Positions 27,609 to 39,800 of a stretch of DNA of 64,000 nucleotides are shown here, piece after piece (within the stretch, counting starts at the first letter, position 1; every line of letters starts with the position of its first letter). The stretch is from Gadus chalcogrammus. Taxonomy: Eukaryota; Chordata; Actinopteri; Gadiformes; Gadidae. The notes below the pieces were generated by a model. That model was not told the DNA's origin, made no database searches, and was given only the letters and a program-made list of their open reading frames with translations. Made by a program: the position numbers and the translations under genes. The stretch is from contig NC_079420.1 of assembly GCF_026213295.1 (NCBI RefSeq), positions 3,292,691 through 3,356,690 of the forward strand, read 5' to 3'.

Positions 27609-28307
27609 ATTTTGATCAGAAGTGATGGCCACGGTAACAGATGAGACAGTGAGTGCTGATCTCTTTACAGTCTGGGGGTCATTTGTACCCCTGTCAGGTC
27701 CTCCATAACAGCTCCGCCAATCAGTTGCCTTCCACCAAAGATGCCTCGTCTGGTAACCGGCCTGGTCTGGTAACATCCTGCACAACTTCTGCATTTGTGC
27801 TTGATTTTTAAAGGGTTAGCCAATATTTGTCCTAAAAAAAATATTGTTTACAAAATGGATTATTGCGCTATGTAGGCCTACAAACTATAATGGTAACAGC
27901 AACATTAACAAAAATAGGTCACGACACATACAACCCCAAACCTGAATGACCTCAAATCCCAGCTTTGGCAACACAGCAAAGGATTAAAATCAGAAAGAAA
28001 ATCTCCTTTACAATAACCTAAAAAGAACCTCCGGGCCTTTGGTGTTTCAGATAAGCTTGTTGTTATCCTTTTGTCCCCGGCATTACAATGCTGAGCCTGG
28101 TTCATATCTTCCTCTACATCTACCTACCTCCCTGCAGAGAACACATTGAGAAGGTCTTCATAAATACTACTAGAATAAGGGCAAATACGGTAGTTATCCA
28201 TCTGAAACACTCACCTGTACTGGGCTTCACTCTTGTTCACTCATCATACAGTTTTTTCACCACTCACTGTCTCATCTGTGACTGTGGCTATCACTTCTGA
28301 TCAAAAT
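27609..28307. mobile_element. Inverted-repeat element, about 0.7 kb, 46-bp terminal repeats
   Basis: The left end (TTTTGATCAGAAGTGATGGC... to ...GACAGTGAGTG, 27,609-27,654) recurs inverted at 28,261-28,306 with three mismatches in 46 positions. The interior has no conserved reading frame. The structure is that of a non-autonomous DNA transposon; no clear target duplication was found. Confidence 0.65.
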
Positions 28308-30289
28308 GAACACATAAGAAACAATCACCTTAAAACAAGACATCACAACCGTGCTTGGCATTTCAGTTTTAGGGCAGCATTTATCCAATAACCATATGAC
28401 TCCTTGAATGGCCATCAATGTAATATGTTTTAACACTAATAAGCACACTGAAAACCTTTTATTCCTCAAGCCTAGTAGAGACTTCTGACTTAAAAGTGTC
28501 GAGATCTGTTTGGAAGCAGTGACAATGTGACCATCTACATTTGTCCATTTCAAGTCGGGATAGTTCTATTGTCTATACTGCTGCCTCATGCTCCATCATT
28601 TTAGCTGATGAGACTTTCTTATTTAGAAAATGGTGTATAAAACAAATTCTTTGCTTTTTTTTAACTTTTAGCATTTTTCACAGCTCATATATTTAGAATA
28701 TATGTTAAAACTACCAACTAGCAGTATTAAAGGTAACAGTATATAAATTATACTTAGCCGACAGGTGCTGGGTTGTAGCGAGTACTTGGTGTAGAAATGG
28801 CAAATATTTTCTCGGCCTTTTCTTATTTGGACACAGTTGCAAATTTGAAGTAGAACACAGTTTATTATGCAACGAAAAGCTTGTCTTGAGGTACAAAGAT
28901 GTTTTTGGGGAAATGCAATAGAAAATTAGGCCTTGAGTGTCAGTATGTTTTATGAATGGACTGCCTGAAGTAGACCAAGATCTAGGTAAAATAGCACATA
29001 TGATGACATAAATGATGGTGAGGTTGCAAATGCCAATCCTGAGCGTACTGCCAGATGCCCTCCCGGACTCAACTTCCAAATAGCAATTGTGCACTTTCAG
29101 ATGTGTTCATCGTGCAGACATTTTATCGCTAACAATCTAATATTGTCATATTGCACACCCCTAACTGTACTCCATGCATACACAGCCATAGAGGTTTACA
29201 AACTGCATAACTGCAGTCTCTGCAGCAAACATCAGAACTTTCCACTGAGAAGCCAATAAAAACCAAGGCATCAATAAGAGAATAACCAGCACCTCACCTT
29301 GAGTCGAACGATTGAAGATCTTGTAGTCCTTCAATCATCTTCTGGTTTCAAGACACATCCAACAGACTTACCTTGAGATGATCTGATCGTTTGTGGCTAT
29401 GGTTTTTTGCACAATTCCTTTCATTGTGACTATGCATTGCAAGGCCCTACATGTACGAAAGTTAACATTTAACAATACAAATAAGGGAAACCATTGTACC
29501 ATGTTGTCTCACAACAAATCTGAACCTAAACTATGAACTCCTTCAATGCAAAATACTGACAATTGACAAATTAGATAATTCCCGGTATAAACTATACGGA
29601 CCAAAAAGATAATTTACACCAAGCATAATCATAAGGTGAAGAGACAGAAGTGTGCAAGGTAGGAATATTTTAGAGTTCCAGAAGTCGTACCAAACAATCT
29701 TCCTGATTTAAAGATTGAATATGCCCCCTTGCATTTCAAATCCTTTTGTCCACATTTCCACTAATCTGCAAAACATTGCATCTACTTTTCCATAAGTGTT
29801 GTCTGACTGATGAGGTGTGTGGTTTGAGGGTGACAAGAGATGCACAGTAGGCTACAGTGATGACTGAGATCTACAGTTATGTAGATGAGCACTCTCAGAA
29901 GAATAAAAGTGTTCAAGAGGCCATCATAACATCAATTACATTAACTGAAATGTCCTTCCAAACTGACAGGGATTCCCCAAGGAGAAACAGCAAGGACAAG
30001 ATGTGAGAAATCTTCCTCGGTGACTAGAAGACAACTGAGGTCTTACACCAGAGAACCCGTTTCAATTCCCATCTACATATCTCTTGATGTCCCAGTGATG
30101 GTTACTTTACCTCCTAAAGTGAAAGACAGCACAACTTCAGTTTCAAGAGGAAAACAGTATGGATGGTTCCCACGTTGTTTCAGATTCTTCTATTCACTAC
30201 TTGAATCTCATTGGAATTCACCAGCCATCTAGCTTGACAGAGTTCTGAACCTCATTTTCCTTGGCCAGGACATCAAGGATCTTGTAACG

Positions 30290-30510
30290 AGTACCCATTG
30301 CCAGGCCAAACCCAGTCCACAAATACCAGGTTTAACCCTGGTCCTAGGTGCCAGGTCGAATCCGGCCACAAATGTAGTACCCATCGTAAGGTCCCATCCC
30401 AGGCCCCTCTCAAATGTTGCACCCTATGCCAGTTTCAACGGGGGCCACATTTCGTGTCCTATTCCAAATCCGAGACCTTGACACACAGTACCCAATGCCA
30501 GTTCAAACCC
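30290..30510. repeat. Degenerate tandem repeat (about 40-50 bp units)
   Basis: Four to five loosely conserved units share the order AGTACCCA(T/A)(T/C)GCCAG, then a CAAACCC/CGAATCC block, then GGCCACAAAT. Units are heavily diverged, so the boundaries are approximate. Confidence 0.55.
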
Positions 30511-33500
30511 TGGCCACACATAAATGACCACCTGCTCACTGAGCGGCTTTGAGCTATAGAACTTTTAAAATTAATTACGTTTTAATTGCACTTTTAATTA
30601 AGTTGTGAGATACGTAATGTACTTTGTAATGTAATAAAAAAGTTAGAGTTTACACAATATTAAAAACACCTAATTAAATAATCGATATCGAATAATTATT
30701 GTTCCCCTGCGATAAAGCTGATTTAACCTGATGGTTAAAGTGGGACCATCAAGTACAATCTCTCAACCTAGATTTAGAGAGATTAAAAAATTCACAAACG
30801 AACATGCACGCTGTCAAGATTGACTCAACGTCTCTGAGGTTGACGTTATTGCAGTCCTGCAGTTTCCTGACTAAGAAGCCTTCACAGAAAAACTTTTGGG
30901 TACTCCAGCCCAAAGACGCAAGCCTTGCTAAGGTATTGGACTATTGGATGATCTGAAGACCGATCCCATCAGAAAGATCCCAACCAGGACCTTTTTTAAA
31001 CTGAATTCATGTGGATCTCCAGCTGGGGATGCAGAGAAACCCTCGCTAAGGCTTCGCTATATATGGAGGAGAATGTTGAAACGTGCACGGTTCTCTGGAG
31101 CAAGACCAAGGTTTTGATGAAGTCGATGGATTAGGAGCATCTTGCCCCTGGTGTTTTCAGCTTTGAGAATCGCTGTCACTATCTTCAAGGACGTTCATGC
31201 AGCTGATGTCACAAGGGCTTATTCAACACTTGCTTTCCCCCCAGGGGGAACGTCAAAAGAAGTGTAGACTGCAGACACCACTGTATTCTAATATGAATAT
31301 CAGGTCACTCAGATGATCACACGTCGGTCACACTCAGATGATCATTCGTAAGGCCATACTCATGTGATATAGATGTAGATATCAGTAATGTATTGTGAAA
31401 TCAGACAGAGGAAATGTTGAACATTTTTGGTTGAACCCACAGAAATCCAGCACTATATTTACACCTTACGCCAGAACCCATACTTGCAACACTTGCAAAA
31501 AATACTTGCAAAAAACAGAAGTGTTGTTTTGAGCATTTTCCATGCTCAAAACAAAACCCTTAATATTCAAATCCACCTGCAGCTACAGGTTGAATCCGCC
31601 AACCAGGAAGACGTCAAACATGAACATCAAAAAAGCCTAGAAACGTATTGACTTAGTAAAGTAATTAATTTACTTACTTTCTTATTCATATTTTAATTGT
31701 GTGACTCATAAAGACGGCTGGTTCTTCTTCATAGTTGATCTGTGAAGGAATGGAAGTAGATTAGTTTCAGAGCTCAAATAAGTGCTTTATTCGATTATGT
31801 GCAGCAATTACTATATCTACCGTTAATTCATAATATTCAATCTCCCCAATCTTTGGAATGCATCTACACCTATATTTTGGTATCAGAAAATTTGTTGATT
31901 GGACTCATTCAACTAGATTATTATAATAGTCTATATAAACGAGCCAGACAACATTAACCTATAGAAACTATTCAAAATGTTAAAGTTAATGGATTTTTTT
32001 TCACTTGATTGCTAAGAAACAGCTTTGATCTTTATGGTATAGGTGGCCTGCGTGTTGAAATAAAAATAAACTAATGACAGATTAGATGTGACAATATAAT
32101 AGTTTAAAATAGGTGACAAATAGCAGCGCGAACCAACACAATCAATTATTAGTAGTGTTCAGAAATTAAATTTTAGAAGTAGGCCTCGGCCTAACTCACC
32201 TTAGGTCCGGAGAAGTAGGTTCGCTTCGAAATGTCTTTGTAACCAGTGAAACAGAGGGACTGAAGTGATCCATGGGACGCCCTTGTTGCAACAGGTGAGC
32301 TAAGCCAAGGGAAGGTGATGGTGAACTAATTATTCTAACTAAATGCAGGGGCGGCACCTCTGTTTGCCTTGTTAACAAGACGAGCTAGTCTACTTGGAGT
32401 GTAATTTTTTCGAAACATCTTGGCCATCCGTCAAGTGCATCACATGTTCTGCGAGATTTTATCTTTGCCTGCCCGCCTTCAACTATGAACAGCTTTCAGA
32501 CGGCTGGTTTCAGGCAACTTTCTCACCCATCAGAGCATCTCTTTGATTGGCTTGAGCAATCCATCCTGTCGTCACTTGTCAATCACACAGGTTAGTGAAC
32601 GCAACCCGTCAATTGGCAAGCAACGGAGTGAGTGAGTTTGAGTTTATTTTCCAAGTATTGCTATTGTTTGATAGAAAATCCTATCTAAATCATATTTTTA
32701 TGACAGGTTGGGCTAAGGGTATCGAACTTAAGGATCTAACAGGTATCATATCAAATACCTTGGCTGGGACATCAACATGGACCTATAGAGAAAGGATGTG
32801 ACCCTAACCATTGAGAATGTCCTTCCCAGTGCCTATGACGCTGGCTTCCTGCACGCTCACTTTACAAATGTAGCTAGCGTGTTTGACATAACATGCTATA
32901 TTCTAGTCGGCTACAAAAATATATTATATAAATAGTAAAGAACAGATTTTGATACTCATGTAATCATTAAGTAAATTCATGACAACATTACACATTGTAT
33001 GGTATTTTTTTTAATTTCCAAATGACTTGATGTTTAGTAACATTAATTTCTCCACATGATGGAAACCCGGTACAAGCAACTATTGCCCGTGATATCTCTT
33101 CAGTTTGTTTTATGTACATATAGTATACATAATTACTGCAGATCCATGTAATATCTAATTCTTTCACTTATTATGCAGACCCTATATCCTTTGGATTGGT
33201 GCGCAAACAAGATAAAGGTTTTAACCTTTTACAATAACAATAGCTCCTGCAAAATCAGTTCACATTATGCCAATGATTTTACTGAAAAAAAGGGGAGGGA
33301 GGGGGAAAGCCCAACAATATTGGAAATCAATAAAAAGCGACGACTCTCCTTCGATCAAAATACCAACAAGTTCAGCAAAAAATGAATACAGAGAGCATGT
33401 GAAGCATAAAAATACTATGTACAATAATAATATTATAAAAAAAAAAAGATCACTCTACTCATAAGAGTTCATCGCTGAATGAAGGGCTAAAGAAAGGCTT

Positions 33501-33513
33501 TCTCGTCACAGTC

Positions 33514-33644
<131 letters not shown>

Positions 33645-33874
33645 CTCTCCGCCCTCACGGCCCCCCCCATGGTGAAGGAGTGACCAGCTACGCTAAGGTC
33701 ACACCGTTCCAGAAGACACAGGAACAGGGCCTGGGCCGGGCCGCTGGGAGTGTGAGTGTGGGGGGGGGGGGGGGGTACCGTGGGGCAATTTCGGCAAAGC
33801 ATGGGAGAGAGGGAGGGGAGGGGGGGGGGTACCAGCCCCGTCCACCGACAACCGGTTTCACCGGTGGCAGTGCA

Positions 33875-36800
33875 TCAGACCCCGGATGCATTCTGGGAGT
33901 TGTAGTCCGTGGACTCCATCTTGAGGATGTAGGGGATGATGCTGTCGATCTGCACGTTGCCGATGAGGCCGGCGAAGAAGAGCTCCTCCGTGACGGCGGC
34001 GCTCATCAGCCTGAGGGCCGGCAGCCGCATCAACAGCTTGGATAACCTGAGGACGGACAGCACCAAGCCTCGTTAGCGTGTCCGGGCACGGTACTCGTTA
34101 GTGAGCTGCATGGTTTTATCCCCTCGACTTGCAGTGAGGGATCCTTTCAGATGCACAGAGGTTACACAGACTGCCGCCATTTGGGTTCTAACCAAGAACC
34201 CTTGTAGTGATGGAGTCAAACAACCCAGGGTTGGGTGTACGGGTGCAGGTGGTGGGAGCCTACTAACCGGTAGGTGTCCTCGGGGTAGCACCTAGTAACA
34301 TAGTCCTGCAGCTCCATGTAGGCCTTCTCCTGGAAGCGTTCAATCTGCAGGATGTTGTCGATGCCCGGGTGATCTGGTGCAGCGGAGCGAACGAGAGGTC
34401 AGTCAGTCTGTCGGTCGGTCGCTCGGACAGAGACACGGACACCGAGACAGACACACAGTACTCACCGGGACTGAAGAGGACAATGGCTTTGAGGTAGGCA
34501 TACTCGTAGGCATCTGGAGAAAGCTTAGACATGCCGTTGCAGAACTCCTGCATCCTCCAGATGTGCTCCATCACCAGCTTCACCCTTTCTGGGGACAGTT
34601 TCTCTGCAGGAGACAACACACACACAACGGGGGGGGTCAGCGTGTCGCGTGGCAGGGCCTTTGGTATTTGACCCAATTGGACACAGAGAAAGAAAGGGCG
34701 ATGCATTGGTTATATAACAAACTGGGCCTGCGTACCTTCCTGCAAGCTCGCCTGCAGGTGGTTGATGATCGCTCCGAGAATGGTGCCAACGTTCATAGTG
34801 TTGGAGCACTGTGCCAGGCCCAGGGCAAACAGCTCGTTCCAGCAAGCTTTCATCAGGTTGATGTCATTATCGTGACCACTGGAAGAGTCAAAAGGGGACA
34901 GATGATAGATTACAGTACAGCAAAACATTGTTTTGTACATTATTGACCACACACAAGGCCGCGAATAGCGGTCTTGTGTGTGGTCAATAATGCACAAAAC
35001 AATGTTTTGTGCATTATTGACCGCCAATAGCGGTCTTGTGTGTGGGGAGTATTAAACCAACCCGAGGGCTGAGGTGAACACTCACGCTAACGCTTGGAAG
35101 GCGGGGATGGAGCGGGCCCAGTGCATGGAGAGGAACAGCAGCCGTGAGGCAGACTCACAGATGTAGTTCACATTCAGGTACTCTGGCACAGGCAAAGGCA
35201 TCATGAGCTGAAATGATAGGGGTTGTGTCACTACACGAGAGGGTCAATACACGAGTCCTGTAAAGCCATAATCTGATTTCAGAGACATCTGTTTGTATTC
35301 GTCTGCAGCCTGGTTAAAATCCTGTTTGAGTCGTTGGGTCTTGATTGGGTCGATGTGTTCATCGAGTGTGCCCGTTGCAGGGCGCGCGTTTTAACCTTGA
35401 AGGGGACGTGGCCGTCGGACAGAAGGGGTCCTTCTAGCTCCACCACCGGACCGGACTGGTCCCCGGACATGAGCTGCATGGTGGCCTCCAGCGACTGACC
35501 CGCGGAGCCGTCGGACGGGGTGAGGGCTTTGGCCAGGGTGTCAAACGCTCTGGTGGGGACAACACGCGACAAGACGGTCAGTACGTGGGAGGAGCATGGG
35601 AGGCCGGGCCTTCAGCTGTGCCGCACCGGCCCTCTGGAACAATCTCCCCACCTCCGTTAGAGAGGCCACGTCCATTTATTCTCAAAACTCACATTTATTT
35701 TTATTTTTTGTTGTGAGGCACATTGGGTCCTAGAAATGTGCTACACAAGACTGATTTTTTATTATTATTATTAAGTCTACACGGATCCAATGACCCGTAT
35801 TTTTTTTTTTTGCAGAGGGAATATTCGGAAGTTCAAATGCTGAACCCAAGGGCACAGTGCCCTACATATTTAAAAACCCATGCCGTGTGGGTGTGTGACC
35901 CACATACTACGGACGTCAATACGAACATTTCGGAAGTAAACAAGATGATAGAGTAGTTAGGGTGTTTGACTTGTAGTCCTAACTTGTATACATAATCAGT
36001 ACAAGATGTTTTGGATGACTAACAAATTGTATGGAAATAGTCATATGTGGCAAAAAAGGATTAGAAAACAAATGGTGGAGGAGGCAGAGTGCTCGCAGTT
36101 CCTTTCTGACTGTCCATTTATGCCTCACTGTAAGCCAATCTAATAAGACACAAAAGAGACTAAGCAGATCCCACAGTACCCATCAGAGGAAACTCTATTA
36201 AAAGGTTTTGTGTGTGGGAGTAAATAAAGACCCACAGTATCTTTCCAATGGTTGGCCCATCTGTATCACAGTCAAGGACTTTTATTTTGAAACTGCCATC
36301 TTTCAATCTCTGAGTCCGCCCACCCGTCTCTGACCGAGCGCCCCCGAGCGGCGCCGCCTTACCGGGTGATCTCACTGGCGGTCTGCTCGTCTGCCTGCAT
36401 GTCGGTCATGGAGCTGTCTCCGTTGCTCAGGTTGTCCACGCCCATGAGGTCGTTGGTGCCGTCGTGACCCTCGTGGGCCTTGTTGAGGTGGGCCAGGGAC
36501 GTCACCACGTTGGCCAGCGTGCTCAGGTCGCCCTGACACGGGTCGTCCTGGGGAGGGGAGAACCGCTTTTAGCGTCAACGCACTCCTCCGGGAGATGGGG
36601 TTCTAACCAGCCGGGAGGACGCCGGTGGTGAGGTGAACAGTGGTCTCAATCAAACGTTTGCGTCAGACTTGAGAAAAACAACATTCCTGATCGGCCACTG
36701 TTATGCAGCGAGTGGGAGGGATGGGATTTTTAATTCAAGCCTCATTTGGATTTAATCATTAACGCTGTCAACCGTACACATTGTGAAGAGTATACATGGT

Positions 36801-39800
36801 ATCAAGAGGACATTAAAAATGAATTAAGAAAACCATAAAATCAATCAGGAGGAAACAGGAATCCAAAACATTGAACCTCGTTCGGGCAATTTGGACGCGT
36901 ACGGCAACCATGGCTTGACTAGCACTTAAAAAGTAAGTTAAATTAGATCCAACATAAGCAGAGCAATTGCATGATAACAAAGGGGCCCAGGTCTATCTAT
37001 CTCCCAAGTACATCAGCCGTCGGGGTAAGAACCCCTCTGTAATTGCGTGAGAGGTACCGTGTCTGGGGATACCGGGACCATCATGTTGTTCTCCAGCTTG
37101 GGGAAAGGCTGCTGGATGTTAAGCAACATACTGGACTCCAGCAGGTTGGTGGACCTACAAACAGAGATGCCACATCAGAATCCTCTTTAAATCATCACAA
37201 TTTAATTCTAGGAAACATACAACATGCCAAAAAAGGACAAAACCCGGTTTGTATTTGTTTTGATAAATATCTCAAGTAAAATGTACAGATGACTTTGCAC
37301 TTCAGTCCCCCCATTAATGTAATGAAGCACATTGAAACATGCCAACTGGTTTTTGCGTCAAACCTCACAATCTCTCCTTGTGATTCATTCAGCAGTCAGC
37401 CGTTTCAGGTGACGGCTGGCGCAATCACTTGTTTAAGGGTCCCAAATTATACCACCAGGTGCAGGTGTGATAAGCCACTACAAGCCGTTTTCAAAATCTG
37501 TCTCTTCCTGTTTTTTTTGGTGACATCACAAGTGGGCGTGTCCACCTCGATGTATGACGGATAGATGAGCAACGTTTTCTACAGTCCAATGGGTAGGCTG
37601 GTAGACTGATCTATCAAGCACACATCTAGGTGGACACGCCCACTTGTGATGTCACTAGAGGCAGTTTTTCAAATGGCTTGCAACGGTTAATCACACTCAC
37701 ACCTGGTGATATAATATAGAACCTTTAAATATGCATCGGGCCGAAAGACTTCTATGGTATTACAGGTGAAACATGTGTGACATCAGATATTATCTAGACA
37801 CTAGTTGTCTTCAAGTGCAACGGAGTGTGGGACTGACTTGAACGACGTGTACCTGGCGGTTTCCTTATCGGTCACGAAGGTCGGCGTGGCAGCCAGGGGA
37901 CTGCACAGGTTCTTGCGAATGTAGATCTTCTCTGTGGAGGCCGCACAGTTGGAAGACTTCTCTCTGGTGGAAACTTCTACAGGCTTCCTCTCACACTGCA
38001 CCGCTGAAGGACGGGAGGAACAGACTTAGGCCACGTTTATACATAGCAGCGTATTTATAGAAACTAATATTCCCCCCTCCGTTTTCCAAAATAACATTGT
38101 GCACACAACATCGTTTTCAAAAAAGTTGTCGTTTACATCAAAACGCATAAATACACCGTCGAGCGCCATTATACTATGCCAAACCTATGGGCGGCAGTGT
38201 AGGGAGAAGGATAAAGCCATGCAAGCCAATCAGAATCCTCAGAATCAACAACAACGAATAACACGAGCGTCTTCCTGTAACAAACAAACTGTAAACATAG
38301 GGCGCTCATATGACGTTAAGCATTTCCTGGCGCATAATGTGACGCTTCAGAACCTAAAACCCTGTTTCTCCCCGTTGACACGACAACACATAACCGGCGT
38401 TTTCATAAATCTCCACTTTGGCCGGAGTTTTTAGAAATGATCGTTTTCTGTGATAAAAACTGCGTTTTCGTGTAAATGAGGCCAAACCGCGTGGAAGTAT
38501 CTGCGTTTTCCCTTCGTGTAAACGGGGCCTCAAACTTACTTGCATCACACCGAGAGGGATTCAGTTTTCATGGAATATTTTCCCAAGGCTTATCCTCTGT
38601 TTTGGCAACCGTCTGTAATATTCAGGAGCCAGTGTTGAGCCAACAGGCCCTTTGGCGTTTTCACATCAACTTAATACCATCCGTGAAGGCACAACCCAAG
38701 CTTAAAGTAGTCCAAATGTCTTCTCCAATGCCACCCCCACCATTAATGATGTAATACGCCCACTGTGTTACCCATTGTCACGGGGATAAGGGCGACCTCT
38801 CCTGCCTACCGTACACAGGAACCACTGTGAGCCACAGTTGAAGCCCATGAAATTAGATTCACTTCGCTGCATCCGAAGTGAATCTACTATTTCTGTTCAG
38901 TGTCTACTACTACTACTTGACAGTACTACACTTAGTGTAGTACTGTCAAGTACTACACTAGTAGTACTTGACCTACCATTGTATACGTTGGCGGTAGCAC
39001 GCATTCGGAAACGTTTTACGTAAATGCGTACTGAGCATTCGGACGCGCTATATTTGTGGCGTACTACAAAATGCATACTATATAGCAGTCAAGTATGAGT
39101 ATTCGGATTCAGCCCTAGACTTTGGTAGTGCTGATGTCAGCTGAACTATTTTACAGTCTTGATGCACAAAGTAATGTCCCTGTATGTGGTGTACTGAGAA
39201 ATTATAGAATATTCCCCTAAAGAAACAGGAAACCATCCCCTTAAGAAACAGGAAACAAAACAAACACAACAACACGTTTCTGGTTCTGCGGCCAGGCTCT
39301 CTGGCGTCCCAACCCCCGGACGTTCTGCTGTCACAGCCAGACGGCTGGAGTCGAGGCGAGGGGGTTACTTACAGTCCTGCTTCATGCCCAGGTTGATGCA
39401 GCGTTGCAGTCGACAGTACTGGCAGCGGTTCCGGTGGTGCTTGTTGATGACACACTCTCCGGATCCCCTGCACGTGTACACCAGGTTCTTCCTGATGCTA
39501 CGCTTGAAGAAGCCCTTGCAGCCCTCACAGCTCACCGCTCCATAGTGGCGCCCTGGGGACAAGCAGGGGGACCGTTGCAGCAGGAACGTACGCAGAGGCC
39601 GAGGACGAGCATGAGGTCCAACACACAACGCCGACTGCTCACCTGAGGCCTTGTCCCCACACACGACACAGTACTCCACAACAGGCTTGATGAGAGTCTG
39701 GTCGGTACCATCTGTCACAAACTGAGACAACAGAACATTTAAATGAGATGGTCAGGCATCACTGTGTACATAGCTGTTAGTCATAGATCGCAACGCAAGG

